A DNA stretch of 64,000 bases from assembly GCF_034702125.1 (NCBI RefSeq), contig NC_085862.1, forward strand, positions 19,944,891 to 20,008,890, read 5' to 3'. The notes below the pieces were generated by a model. It was not told where the DNA came from and made no database searches. It saw only the letters and a program-made list of their open reading frames with translations. A program made the translations under genes and the position numbers. Origin of the DNA: Engraulis encrasicolus. Its lineage: Eukaryota; Chordata; Actinopteri; Clupeiformes; Engraulidae. This document shows positions 18,160 to 29,995 of this stretch, in pieces (the stretch's first letter is position 1; every line of letters begins with the position of its first letter).

Positions 18160-19515
18160 AATGGATGGCTGATGTGGGGTGGTGGGGTGGAAGGCAGTAA
18201 AAGCAATAAATGGCTGGTCCACTTGGGTTGCAGAGAAGGCAGCTGAACTACTTGCTGTCGCTGTATTTTGTTTTACTGTATTTGTAAAAGCCAAACTGAG
18301 TGCCTCTTCTCTCTCTGTTTACTTTGAGGAAGACGTGATTGTTTCCTGTATATAATCTCTCAGCATGGCGAGTGCCCCCCCAGTAATCATCAGGCTGATA
18401 GCGATGAGACCAGAGGCATGGCACAGCCCCCTCCTTGGCAGGCCAATGGGGGAGGGAGACTGGCTTCTCATGGGCATGCGTATTTCCACAAGGTGAGGTG
18501 ACTGACACATGTAGCCTAATCCAAGAGCAGTGATGGGCAAAATGGATACATTAGTTTACAATCCAGTGCCACATATTCCAAATGACTTGGTTTCACCTGT
18601 CCAATTTAGCCAGGTAATTGTCTGGTTGAATGTTGACCTGGGCAGGTAAAAACAAGGTCATTTGGAATATGTGGCCCACATGGACTGCGGAGGATGGGGA
18701 CTGAACTCCTGTCACCGACACGGTGTATGCATATGTGTGTGTGTGTGACTGACCTAAGTTATCCAGGAGTGACCTGTTTAAGTGACTGACCTTGCTAATT
18801 TATCCTGAGTTGCAAACTTGTTTAAGTGACTGACATACTAGATACGTTATCCAAGAGGGAGCTGTAAACCTGATAATAGAAGAGACTTGTAGAATCAAAG
18901 CAAAAGGCAAAGGCCTCTTTTTACGATTACCACTTGTGGGCACCACTTGGGTACAGTGTATCTGACATTGCGACATCAGATGAACTCAGCAGGGTTATGC
19001 TATCCTATTCAAGCATTTCAATTACATTACCCTTTGCTGATGCTTTTATCCAAAGTGATTTAGATATTTACAGGGTATTGGTTACAGTCCCTGAAGCAAT
19101 GTGGGGTTGCCTATGGAGTTACCATGAATCCACAACAGAATAGCGTTCAAATTATTGGAAACAAACTTACTGTAGGCTATAGGGTGCAGAAACCCCTACC
19201 CATCATCTTAAAGACATTATGCAAGTGCCCTGTTCATTGGCTGAAGTTGACGATCCCAAACGTGTCCTATTGGCCAAAAGTGACACCGAGCCGCAGCACA
19301 TGGCTGGAGCAATAGCGACGCCTAGTGGTTAATTGGTGTTACATGTCACCTGAACTTGTGACCATACTGTGTGTGTATGTCCAGAACTCCCATCCTCATA
19401 GCTCATAATTGAAGGTAATTGGCAAGTAGGTCTACACCAGTGCCTATAGTATTAACAGTTTGAACATGATGCTGATATACACAGATGATTGATGAAGCTA
19501 ATGAATATCAAGTCA
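18160..19515. other. intergenic between claudin B and claudin A
   Basis: Presumably holds the claudin A promoter, though no TATA box was recognised near 18152. One inverted repeat and one SINE tail scrap were seen. Confidence 0.55.
18569..18674. repeat. inverted repeat, possible MITE remnant
   Basis: CCACATATTCCAAATGAC and its reverse complement bound a 106-bp segment upstream of claudin A. Confidence 0.55.
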
Positions 19516-19537
19516 CCAAATGGTATTCAAATACTCA

Positions 19538-19543
19538 TTTATT
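19538..19543 (-). terminator. candidate poly(A) signal of claudin B
   Basis: AATAAA on the minus strand about 700 bases after the stop codon. The intervening 3' UTR would include the CA/TG repeat at 19981-20127 and a fragment of a CAGGGCCGGAT-type MITE. Confidence 0.45.
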
Positions 19544-19979
19544 TTAGTTACTTGTACAAAACAAATAAAAAAAAACAATAAATAACATGTTTTGGAATAC
19601 ACTAGTCCCTAATGACTTCTTACTGTACTCCTTCATTGTTTCCTTATTCAATGATCCACAGTTAACATAATGTTCACATGTGGCCAACATACAGTTATAA
19701 AAAATACACTCAATAAGCAAAGAATACAGCCTACATCTCACCTGTAATTGTAATTTAATGCTAAAAATAAGAATACAAACATTACACAACTATCCACAAT
19801 TACTATTTTAGAAACATTTCAGTAGAAAAGCAGACAAGCAGACACCAGTTCCAAGTGTCAGTGTAATGTTGAATACACTAAGTTGCTGTAGATCTGTAGT
19901 CTTGACTTGTGTAAGTGACTCACACTGACACACAACACACATGTAATGGAAACCTGCACACAGTTCAAGAGCTGATAAG

Positions 19980-20129
<150 letters not shown>

Positions 20130-20242
20130 GCCGGATCAAAATGGCCTGGGGCCCCTAGGCCACAGGTTGCTGTGCCCCCCACCAATCCAGCTACTAGGCT
20201 ATATGTTGCTGCTACGCCCCCATACACCTCTGCATTGGGGCT

Positions 20243-20420
20243 CTACACAAAGTCCTTGCAGGGCTGTAGTGCTGTCTGGCCATGGGAGGACGATGAGGAG
20301 GGTTTCCTGATGGAGGTGGAGTTGGACTTGGAGAGGCTGCAGGATGCCAGGAAGAGCCCTCCGATGAGGGTCAGCAGGGCTCCTCCCCAGCCCCAAAACA
20401 GGCACTTCCCCGGGGACGAC
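20243..20420 (-). CDS. claudin B exon 4 with stop
   Basis: 178 nt coding SSPGKCLFWGWGG, TM4 and the Ser-rich tail to KDFV, stop TAG at 20243-20245. Acceptor CTGTCAG|GTCG. Confidence 0.95.
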
Positions 20421-20945
20421 CTGACAGAGAGGAGGGGGGTAACCACATGGTCACTCACTCACTCACAATAAACACTTTGCACCACACTTTGAAATCAGCC
20501 AAACAAGGGAACATACAGTACATAGGCCTACTTAGAGGCCTACTTATTACATTGTATTGCATTACATGAAACATTACCATGCAAAATAATACACTTTAGC
20601 CCAAAAAAACACTGGAAAAATGAAAGGAAGTAAATTTACCACTAAAATACTTCACCAAGATGGTAAGATGGAAGACAAAAATGCTATAATGTTATAGTAC
20701 CAAGTTGGAAATGGTTTTACAGTAATACGATGGTTACTACAATCCCGAGTGTACACTGCAGATAACACAATGGTCAATGGAATACTGAGTAACATGATGG
20801 TAAAGACAGTACTGAGTGTGCATAGATAGTGTGTACTTTGTAGTAGTGTATACGCTGAGACTCACCTGTCCTGCTCTGTGCTGTAGAATGTCGTGATGAC
20901 GCTGTGGCCATACCAAGACACAACAACCAAAGCACACAGCCCTGG

Positions 20946-21036
<91 letters not shown>

Positions 21037-22933
21037 GTTACCCTGATGTGATGTACAGTACAAACACTGTTTAGTAATAGAGTGTAATGTACAGTATAGG
21101 ACTGCAGGCACGGTACAGTACAGTAAGTAATCGTGGGCTAGTATGAACATTCTGACTATAAGTACCAAGTACAGCCCACCGTGCCATGTAAAGAAACAAC
21201 ATACAAAAGTAATATTCTCTCAATAAGTACCACCTAACGACTAGCCAAATTAGCCCTCACACCTGAGAGGCTCAGTAGTAGGCCGCCAGGTAATGTCACC
21301 TTGCGCTTCCCCTCCCCTCTCAGAGGATCAGTATACTGCATGTGTATGTCATAGGCCTATGTCATAGCGTACCTCAGCGGAGCAGTAGCCTATATGTGGA
21401 TGTCATACAGTATCCTACCAGAGATGAGCAGTAGACCTACAAACCTACGGTATATGTGGATGTCATATGCCATATACCGCATATCCTACCTGAGATGCTG
21501 AGCAGTAGTCCGCCAGCAAAGGCCACCTTGCTCTTCCCCGCCCCACTCAGGCACAGCGTGGCCTCCATTCCCAAGATGGCCGCCAGCAGGCCGATCGACG
21601 ACAGAGCGATGCTCAGCAGCATCACACCGCGGGTCACCTGGATTTGTGCTGGAGGAGGCAGATGGACACAGGAGACATTACATTACATTACATTACATTA
21701 CACTACACTAGATTACATTACATTACATTACATTACATTACACTATATTACATTACACCACATTAAACACGATACTCAACAGCATCACCAGGTGCATCAC
21801 CTGCGTCTTCCTTGGAGGAAGCAGATGGACACACAACACACATTAGCATTACAGTAATCCCAAGGCAGAGGAGTAGAGGAGTTAGCCCACTGCATCAGTC
21901 CCAAACGGAAATCAAGATGCCAAGCAGACCACACATCTTACACACATACATCACATCACAGAACACACAGTGGTGGACCAAATAAAAGTAAAAGTACTTT
22001 CGTGGTGTAATTACAACAGTAGCACATGATATTACATAGCTGTTGCACCGTTAACTCCATTTTACCTACCTGTTGAGATAGACTTTGTTATTACTGAAAA
22101 ACAATAAAAACCTAACAAGGACCCACCGCAACCTGTGCAGAATCGGCTTATCGTGGAAAGTACATGTGTCTACTTTTTACTGAGATAAGTTACCTGTGTT
22201 GGAAAGAAACGCTGTTTCTTTTTTTTACTTTTACTTTTAATTTGTCCAACACTGAGAACACATACACATGTATTGTAGAGGTGCCACCCCCCTTAATTAC
22301 TTGTATAAAGAGTACTATTCGTCCACACTTCTGTATTAATTCTTTGGATAAAAGTGTCGGCGAAATGTAACGCAAAGTGACGTGAAAAACATCCCTAGAT
22401 CTAGTACCACTGTAGCCAACACTTCCCCCCTTTAAAGTGCCACATGCTTGTTTTGGATGGCAAGCAGACAATATTGATGATGCGATAGCGCGTTAGGCTT
22501 CAGTGAATCCGACGAAAAGTTGAAGGAAAAAGAGTGAAGGGAAAATGAAGGGTACACAATATGAATATGAAAAGGAAGGGCTTAAATAATTACTTTGTTA
22601 TGACTGATAGGCATTCGTTCTAGTTGTATTGCTTAGGCTAAATAACTGTTGGTTAGGCATTTATCCGCTGCCTGTTGCGCGCGCTGTCTCTTCACAGCGC
22701 GTAATGGTAGGCTACTTACTGTCTTGATGGATGATTGAATCGAAGATGTTGCAGGTGACGACGTAGGGGCTTGACCAGTCACAGCTCATCCACAGCCCGG
22801 CGGTGGTCCTCTGGAACTTGGCCTCACCAACAGTCTTCCAGGTCCATTCGTTCATGCAAGTTGCGGCAATCAGGCAGCCGAGTCCAGCAGCCGCCAACAG
22901 GCAGCCGAGCACCTGCGCAAATCCATTGGCCAT
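20243..22933 (-). CDS. claudin B: claudin-family tight-junction protein, 4 coding exons, 208 aa
   Basis: Joining 22720-22933, 21490-21648, 20866-20941 and 20243-20420 gives 627 nt, all introns GT-AG, phases 1, 1, 2, the classical CLDN1-type layout. The protein has TM1 about residues 8-27, the loop motif W30, GLW 46-48, C51 and C61, R78 before TM2, TM3 about 110-133, a short second loop (GHSVITTFYSTEQDRSSP), TM4 about 154-180 and a tail ending KDFV, a PDZ-binding motif. A Ser run (about 190-196) sits in the cytoplasmic tail. It is a tandem paralogue of claudin A, which lies about 2.1 kb downstream on the same strand. The start is the MAN codon usual for claudins; the upstream open frame has no ATG. 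Exon 3 is 9 nt shorter than in CLDN1. The family is certain; the orthologue is not assigned. Confidence 0.95.
20866..20941 (-). CDS. claudin B exon 3
   Basis: 76 nt coding LCALVVVSWYGHSVITTFY and part of loop 2. The acceptor is TTTCCAG|GGCTG, with a long TG repeat directly upstream; the donor is ACAG|GTGAGT. Confidence 0.93.
20948..21031. repeat. (CA)n microsatellite touching claudin B exon 3
   Basis: About 42 CA units, read as TG repeats on the sense strand, ending six bases before the exon 3 acceptor. Confidence 0.95.
21262..21323 (-). pseudogene. partial copy of claudin B exon 2 3' end
   Basis: About 62 bases match the last part of exon 2 and its donor, with roughly three quarters of positions identical by eye. 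Shorter remnants of the same edge (a cctac..gagatgagcagtag block) recur near 21369-21395 and 21413-21440. The unit with its flank (tatatgtggatgtcat) is tandemly repeated between this copy and exon 2. Confidence 0.65.
21490..21648 (-). CDS. claudin B exon 2
   Basis: 159 nt, phase 1 to 1, coding TQIQVTRGVMLLSIALSS onward through TM2 to ISG. Acceptor CTCCAG|CACAAA, donor CTCAG|GTAGGA. Confidence 0.95.
21674..21765. repeat. (CATTA)n pentanucleotide repeat
   Basis: ATTAC/ACTAC units upstream of claudin B exon 2 (in intron 1). Confidence 0.9.
21968..22254. mobile_element. hAT-like MITE in claudin B intron 1
   Basis: Ends CAGTGGTGGAC and GTCCAACACTG with inner AAGTAAAAGTA repeats; perfect 8-bp duplication AGAACACA. 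Confidence 0.85.
22335..22376 (+). mobile_element. SINE tail fragment
   Basis: TTTGGATAAAAGTGTCGGCG matches the tail of the 38117-38331 SINE. Similar scraps lie at 51950-52005 (plus) and 19020-19070 (minus). Confidence 0.5.
22720..22933 (-). CDS. claudin B exon 1
   Basis: 214 nt from ATG at 22931-22933 to the donor GACA|GTAAGT, phase 1. Codes TM1 and the whole loop signature AGLWMSCDWSSPYVVTC in one unbroken exon. Confidence 0.95.
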
Positions 22934-23110
22934 GACTCTGGAGTTGGAGAGGCTGTGGAATAAACTCAGTAAAGGTAGCGGTTGCAGTAGGTACGTGTAC
23001 GTCTCCACACGCAGATGGGCGCTTAATAGAGTAAGCTAAACTCCTTTCTGTATCAGCACACTTCACTCAAGGCGAAAAAATCCGTTAACTGCGATAGGAT
23101 GAGAGCTCGC

Positions 23111-23118
23111 TTTATATA
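23111..23118 (-). promoter_or_regulatory. TATA box of claudin B
   Basis: TATATAAA on the minus strand, about 180 bases upstream of the start codon. It predicts transcription starting near 23083-23088 and a 5' UTR of about 150 bases. Confidence 0.6.
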
Positions 23119-23119
23119 G

Positions 23120-23821
23120 TTCAGCTCGGATGCACCCCCAACGTTTCATCACTCAGTCATGGAGTGTGGTTACTGTAACCTACTCCCCCTCTGGCGTCGT
23201 CACAGTTTTGGGAGTAGGCCCAAGGAATTACTGTTTCTTGGAAACAGCCTTTCAATGAAATTAAATTAAATAACGGAGAATCTTTGGTAATAGTGTGCAA
23301 TGTCTCATTACAGTTTTTCATTAGAGTTTCTGGCTTTTCCCATGAAATAAGAAAGCTTGGGGAAAACAGGTTTTGGCAAATATTTCCCAAAGCCCATGCA
23401 CGATAGGGCCGGCGGCAGGCTACACATTCATCTACTCTTCCTCATAGATAGCCTACATGCTGGGTACTTTGAACATGAATAAGAATAAGAAGGTTGTACT
23501 TTTGTATAGTTCTGTTGAGTCTCTGTCTTTGTATATGTTCATTATGTATTTATTTTATGTCATTTTATCTTGTCTTTAAGTACCTAGAAGAGAGCTATAC
23601 AACATGTCTGTATTAGGCCTATTATTATTATTATTATGAATAAGATAATAGGCTACTTAAAATTCTGTTATTTTTGTGAAATTATGTGAACCTGTCATTT
23701 TGAGAAAATGGATGGAATTACAATCACTGCATGTTACAATATAGAACACAGAATCCTATCAGTTTATTGCCATCGTGCTGAGGGTTTCATTTGTTATTAT
23801 ATTTCAATACATGGTGGTGGT

Positions 23822-23887
<66 letters not shown>

Positions 23888-24530
23888 CGTGCGTGCGTGT
23901 GTGCGTGCGTTCGTGTGTGTGTGCGTGCGTGCGTGCGTGCGTGAATGATAATACAATATTATAGCTCTGGTCGATGTTATTGATGACGTTACTTTGAGCA
24001 TATTCTATTCTCACGTTAGTCACCAGTGATCAGCTGATGTCAGGAGGTGACTGGGGGCAGTGGAGGATGTGGAAATGGGGAAGTGACACATGTATAGGCC
24101 TACATGTTACTAGAGCATCAGCAGGAGAAGGGACACTGACTGGAGGTTCATCTGGAGTACGGTGTGCTTGCTGTCACAGAGGTCTGGTAACATTGAGGTG
24201 GACAGCCATAGAAAAAAAACATCTAAATAAAACATACGTACAAAATGATTCATATATAATTGCTAAGGCACAAACAATAAATATGGCCCATTCCTAATTC
24301 TCCTCATATGTAAGTGAAGCACACACATGCCATATACTGCAACATATAAACCCTGTGAATGGAATGTGTGAGTGTTTACACATATGGCACGTACAATAAA
24401 CGTATATGGATGGGCAGGCACCCTGCCCTGTACAGCCTTGTACGTTTTTATTATCTCTTATCATCTCACTAGAACCTGGTGCAGTTGGGGCAGAATAGGA
24501 CATCTATGTAGCCTACTCAGTCTAAGGTAA
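23120..24530. other. upstream of claudin B, nothing recognised
   Basis: Only a TG repeat and an ATT run near 23620 stand out. This begins the roughly 23-kb stretch without a recognised gene. Confidence 0.6.
23823..23942. repeat. (TG)n with GTGC variants
   Basis: About 26 TG units then GCGT-rich tract. Confidence 0.92.
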
Positions 24531-24539
24531 GTCATGTAA

Positions 24540-24895
24540 TGCAGTAAGCCGGGTAACATTCAGTAAGATGGTCCCTGTCATGGAATAGTGCACTTCAGAG
24601 AGATTCCGTCAGAGAGAGTAGAGAGAGAGAGGTTCCATTGGCCCATTGTTTCCGGGTTCTACTATTGCAAGGGGGAGGGGGGGAAATCCCCCTTTAGGCA
24701 GACCTAAGGACTGTTCTATTCAATGCTAGGAGTATTATGACACGCCCCTTTAGGCAGACTGGAACCTGGTCATGTTAGGTGCTGCCCATAGCAACCTATT
24801 ACATTGGCATATCTCACTTAAAGAATCTTTGATTCCGTGGTCCCTGTCATGGAATAGCACACTTCAGAGAGATTCCATGACAGGGACCTCCTCGC
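24540..24895. repeat. dispersed repeat family 1, copy 1
   Basis: Shares GGTTCCATTGGCCCATTGTT and CCTAAGGACTGTTCTATTCA with 47454-47660. Edges carry a duplicated GGTCCCTGTCATGGAATAG. Type unknown. Confidence 0.6.
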
Positions 24896-25011
24896 CAAAC
24901 GGCATCCCTTACTTACAGTATCCTATATAAATACATGTGCAGTGCTTATGTAATATACAGTAATCTACAGCAGCTTATAGCCCTGTGTCAGAGATGAGCT
25001 ACTGTCATTAT

Positions 25012-25765
25012 CAGGACATTTTCCATCGCCACCATCAGAGGGTCGCATGACCACACACGTCAACTAATTGGGTGAGAGATGCTACATAATGATAAATAAT
25101 AATACGTTTACGTATATTTATACGCAAATGTTTATTAACCTATTGCATTTTAACATGGTGTCTTTGATAGACAACAAGGGCAAAACATGTGGTTTAAAAA
25201 TGTAAATGATCTAAACATGATGTGAAGCTTAAAGTTTTGCTTGCTGGCTTACATATTGCATATCAATGTCAGTCTGTATACAAAGCGTATCAAATAAAAA
25301 AGAACGCCATCTGTTTATCTGCTAGGGTTGTAAATAATAATTGAGTTGTATCAGTGCATCGATCCTACAAGCACCGATTCAATTCATCAATTTGTCCGCA
25401 AGAGAATCGATTAATCGATTATTATTTATTAATTATTTTTTGTTATTATTGCACTCATTTTTTGAGCCATTTTATTTTGCTAATGCAGTAATAATAATAC
25501 TGACTGCAATACCAATGTTCCTCAAATCAAATACATGCAGATATTTAAACTTTAAAAAATGTATTCAATATTTCACACATAAGCCAAGCCTGTAAGGTAA
25601 AAAAAATGCATTGATTGATTCTTAGGTATTGCAAATAATCGATGGCCTAACAAATTGACATTGAATCTAATCAAATCGCCATGAAGGCTCTGATTCACAC
25701 CCCTATTATCTCCATGCCGTATTGAGTTAAGGGGTGGGCCGCATGTGGCCCAGGGCCTCCGGTGG
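25012..25765. mobile_element. decayed hAT-like MITE split by another MITE
   Basis: The left part (near 25012-25090) and right part (near 25730-25765) resemble the two halves of the 44413-44699 element; 25323-25705 is a later insertion. The outer ends are worn and no target duplication was found. Confidence 0.5.
25323..25705. mobile_element. hAT-like MITE nested in an older MITE
   Basis: Ends TAGGGTTGTAAAT and GATTCACACCCCTA; flanks TTATCTGC and TTATCTCC match at 7 of 8 bases. Confidence 0.72.
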
Positions 25766-26225
25766 ACCATTCCTACCCTATACATGGATTTCACATGCTT
25801 ACACACAGTTGAATGCATGTGCAGACAGAGATTCCAAAGGCTATGCGGCTAGGTGTTTGTCATTGGAGGTCCCATTGGAGCCGTGCACAGTGTATGAGAA
25901 GAACCTCTTGACTTGTTGGCTGGTGGTTTCCTCCGCTTGCTTGGATTTTGTACTCTTGATGACATGTTTAGGAGAACATAATTGTCATGCCACTCAGGAT
26001 GTTCCTTGAAAACCCATGTATATGAATACATGAGCAGTGTCAGTGTAATCTCCAGAGGCGTCTCTCCTCCTGCTGACCTCCGAAGCCATTTGAACTACGG
26101 AAAAATGTCATATCAATCTCCAATAGGCAATTCTAATTCCTTAAAGATAATCCTAATTCCATTTTCTTGAGAAATCCAAATTTCTGAGAATATCTCATTT
26201 TATATTCTCAATATTTGTTTTTTTG

Positions 26226-26386
26226 GGGTCTTTTTAACTTTATTAATGACAGGACAGTGTGAGAGGTGGACAGGAAGCGAATAGGGAGAGAGATGGGGAG
26301 GACTCGGCGAATGACCCAGGCCTGGACGGATATCGAACCCGGGTTGGCCGCATGGCAGACGAGTGCCCTACCGGTTGGCCATGGCA
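26226..26386 (-). mobile_element. tRNA-derived SINE, second family
   Basis: The minus strand has TGGCCAACCGGTAGGGC (A box region) and GGGTTCGATATCC (B box, 26328-26340), ending in an A-rich AATAAAGTTAAAAAG tail. A related minus-strand fragment lies at 26925-26999 next to the Tc1-like element. Confidence 0.65.
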
Positions 26387-26480
26387 TAAAATCAATTTCA
26401 TAATCAGTTTTTGAGTCTTGTTTTGCATGTCTTGCAGCTGTTATTCTCCAATGGCGTGAGATTATGCTGGTGCTCAAGTA

Positions 26481-26482
<2 letters not shown>

Positions 26483-26513
<31 letters not shown>

Positions 26514-26572
26514 TTGTGTTTGTGTTTGTGTGTGTGTGTGTGTGTGTGTTTGTGTGTGTATGCGTGTGTGCT
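26483..26572. repeat. (TG)n with TTTG interruptions
   Basis: Interrupted TG array. Confidence 0.9.
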
Positions 26573-26999
26573 GACACCTCAAGTTTCTTGTCACGGCTTA
26601 TCACAACACACAGAACCGATAACAAGGAGCAGAAATCTACATGTGTCATCAAATCTGACCACTCATGAAGCCTACGCCCAAATTAGACACAATGTTGTGC
26701 AAGTTTCTTGTAAATATACTGTGGAGGGCCCGGTGCGAACCTCTTAAGCAACGCATGAGTCATGTGGAGCAGCCAAAAATAAAGAGCAAAATGCAGAAGT
26801 TCAAACCAAACAAAGGCGCTTTAATAAAGCGGATGGAGATTCATTATTCCATCATCACCTGACGTGACAGAAACACACGCATCACACGTCTTTTTGAACA
26901 TTAACATTTAGCCTTTAGAAGATGCAGACAGGAAAGTAGTAGTGTGAGAGATATGGGGAAGCGTTTGGCTGGATTTGAACCTGGGTCTCCTGGGCTATA

Positions 27000-28893
27000 C
27001 AGTGGTGCTCATATGTTTACATACCCCAGCAGAATATACGCTTTCTTGGCAATTTCTCACAAAATATGAAGGATTACACAAAACCTTTTTTTTCACTCAT
27101 TGCTAGTGACTGGCTTAAGATATTTATTAGCAATCTTCTGTGTTTACTCTTTCAAAAGCATGATCACAACCCAAACTACCCAAATGACCCTGTTCAAAAG
27201 TTTACATACCCTAGTTTCTGATGCTGAATATGGCCCTGTTTAACATCAGGGACCGCTCTAAATTGTTTGTGGTAGCTGTGGATAAGGCTCTTAATGTTCT
27301 CAGATGACAAAACAGTAGCCTGGTGAACCAGCGCCACCCGCTGGACGGCAAAATGTTTTGTCTACGGGTGGGTCTGGCCTCGCATAATGATTGAATGAAG
27401 CCAGAATGCCATTAATCTGGCAAACCAATTACAACGCAAATATGTATTTTGAATCAAAGCGGGCAGGGTTTTGAGGGAAGGTTGTTCTCATCAACAATCT
27501 TCGGATGTATTATGCATCGAGGCCAGACTAAATTAGACATCCACATTTAGCCTGGTGTATCAGGCTAACAAAACAGCACATTCTTCCTGGCAGAATGGTT
27601 GTTTCCTATAAAATGATTGGGTGTCTTGCTGGAACCTCACATTTGAGGTTTCCCCTAAATGGCTCAATGATGTTGAGATCAGGAGAGTAAGCCGGTCACT
27701 CAAAAACTTCATTTTATTCTTTCTGAAGCTAATGACGGGTTGATTTGGCTTTCTGTGTTGAAATATTGTCATGTTGGCATGTCCAAACAATGGACCATGT
27801 GCAGTTTCAAGGCTGATGAGTGTCAAGTTTCCTCCAGTATTTTCCACAGGGCAATGTATTCATCATTCTGTGAGTATGGACCAAAAGTATAGTGCATTTG
27901 TAACTCAAATGTCCCCATGACATCAGTGGTCCATGACCATGTTTCACAGAAGGGCATGGTAACTTTCATCATAGGCTCCGTTGACTGTTCTCCAAATGGT
28001 ACTGTTAATAGTGGCTGAAAAAAGTTCCATATTGATCTAATTTATCCAAATGACTTTGTCACAGGCATTCTGATGCTTCTCACTATGCTATTTGGTGTAT
28101 CATATGCAAAATAACATGTTTGCATTTTTGTAGTAATGGCTTTCTCCTGGCAACCCCCAAAAGCCCATCTTTCCTCAAGTGCCTCTTTGCTGTACAGTTT
28201 AAAACATTTTTTCATGTTGTCCTATATTTCACCTAAAGTTATTTTTTGGTTGTCCTATGCCTCCTGAACAATTTCCCTTGCAATGATCATTGCAATGCAA
28301 TGATTCCCTTGCCCAATGGATTGATTCCAACCAAATCCCCTCACATTGCATTTCTGAATTGAAATTCCAACAGTGCCAACATGACAATATTTCGACACAG
28401 AAAGCCAAATCAACCCGTCATTAGCTTCAGATAGAATAAAATGAAGGTTTTTGAGCGACCATCTCACTCTCCTGATCTCAACATCATTGAGCCACTCAGG
28501 GGAAACCTCAAATGTGAGGTTCCAGCAAGACACCCAAAGATATTATAGGAAATAACCATTCTGCCAGGAAGAATGAGCTGTTTTGTCATCTGAGAACATT
28601 AAGAGCCTTATCCACAGCTACCACTAACAATTTAGAGCGGTCCCTGATGTTAAACAGGGCCATATTCAGCATCAGAAACTAGGGTATGTAAACTTTTGAA
28701 CAGGGTCATTTGGGTACTTTGGGTTGTGATCATGCTTTTGAAAAAGTAAACACAAAAAAATGCTAATAAATATCTTAAGCCAGTCACTAGCAACGAGTCA
28801 AAAAAAAGGTTTTGTGTAATCCTTCATATTTGGTGAGAAATCGCAGAGAAAGCGTATATTCTGCTGGGGTATGTAAACATATGAGCACCACTG
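27000..28893. mobile_element. degenerate Tc1/mariner-like element with very long inverted arms
   Basis: Perfect outer ends CAGTGGTGCTCATATGTTTA (inverted at the right end) between TA dinucleotides. The arms match inward for roughly 530 bases on each side. The right arm on the plus strand encodes a Tc1 transposase C-terminal relic (SPDLNIIEPL). The middle, on the minus strand, holds further frame-broken transposase-like sequence. The left arm is interrupted by a 252-bp MITE. It cannot be autonomous. Confidence 0.85.
27316..27567. mobile_element. hAT-like MITE nested in the Tc1 arm
   Basis: Ends TAGCCTG and CAGGCTA, flanked by ACAAAACAG on both sides (8-9 bp). The uninterrupted sequence ACAAAACAGC is seen in the opposite arm of the host element, which proves the insertion. 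Confidence 0.88.
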
Positions 28894-28896
28894 TAT

Positions 28897-29525
28897 GCCC
28901 GTATATGGTATGACGTATTAGTGGGTTGCCCGTATAGTATATGGGGTGTTAGCTTGTTGCCTATACGTACAGTATATGCTATGGCACATTAGCGTGTTGA
29001 CTGTATATGCTATGGCATGTTAGCTTGTTGCCTATAGGCTATATATGGTATGGCATGGTAGCGTTTTGCCCATATGTAGCATGGCGAGTCAGCGTGTTGC
29101 CTATATATGGTATACCTTGTAAGCCTTGCCTGTTTATGGTATGACGTGTTAGCGTGTTGCCCATACTGTATATGATATGGCGTGTTAGCGTGTTGCCCGT
29201 ATGTTGCATGGCATGTTAGCATGTTGCCCATATATGGTATGGCGTGTTAGCCTTGCCTGTTTATGGTATAATATGTTGGCGTGTTGCCTGTATGCTATGA
29301 CGTGTTAGCGTGTTGCCCCTATATGATTTGGTGTTTTAGTGTGTTATATGGTATGACAAGGTAGTGTGTTGCCCGTATATGATGTTGCGTGTCAGCACTC
29401 AGCAGGTTGCCCGTATATGTTATGGCGTGTTAGCATGTTGCCTGTTTATGTTATGGCGCCTTACCGTGTTGCCCGTATATGATATGTCGTGTTATAGTGT
29501 TGCTCGTATATGGTATGGCGTTCTG
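28897..29525. repeat. minisatellite, about 33-bp unit
   Basis: More than fifteen degenerate units built on GTTAGCGTGTTGCC and CGTATATGGTATGGCGT, starting at the right end of the Tc1-like element. Confidence 0.8.
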
Positions 29526-29837
29526 CACACGTGGATGTGTTCTTCACTCTATGCCTCGCAGAAACCGTCAGTTCATACAAACAACGCTGTTTATATGGTG
29601 AACAAGTCTATGAGCGAATTGACCTCAACACAACCTGCACCAGCGTTAAGTTCAGCAACCCCAGGAGAAACTCATATTTCATTCATTTCACACTATACAT
29701 GCTTCTTTTTCACAGTCATGGCCTCGATCGCAAACTTATCAGTGTAAAAAGCAGTGTTTAACGCACCGTCCTAAATTTTCTTTTTTGGGGGGTAAAATCT
29801 GGGAATTGTCATGATTTTGTTGAAGCTCAAAGCTGAT

Positions 29838-29995
29838 GGGTATGAGTAGTAGTAGTAGCAGTAGGCCCATTAGTAGTAGCGGAAGCAGCAGTAGCAGTAG
29901 AACAAGTAGTAGGCCCAGTAGTAGTACTGGTAGTAGTAGCACAAGTAGTAGCAGCAGCAGCAGCAGTAGCAGCAGCAGCAGTAGTATTAGCCAGA
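29838..29995. repeat. (AGT)n/(AGC)n trinucleotide repeat
   Basis: AGTAGTAGC units with GGCCC breaks; open frames here are repeat artefacts. Confidence 0.9.

Noticed and set aside
22934..23008. In-frame N-terminal extension of claudin B upstream of MANGF
   Set aside because: The upstream codon at 23006-23008 is GTG, not ATG, and claudins characteristically begin at the MA(N) codon just before TM1.
28897..29525. Possible CRISPR-like regular repeat
   Set aside because: Repeat units are contiguous and degenerate with no unique spacers; it is a vertebrate minisatellite.
29510..29761. Plus-strand frame containing KQRCLYGEQVYERIDLNTTC
   Set aside because: It has an AG before it and looks exon-like, but I recognise no family, no partner exon and no good donor, so it is not called.
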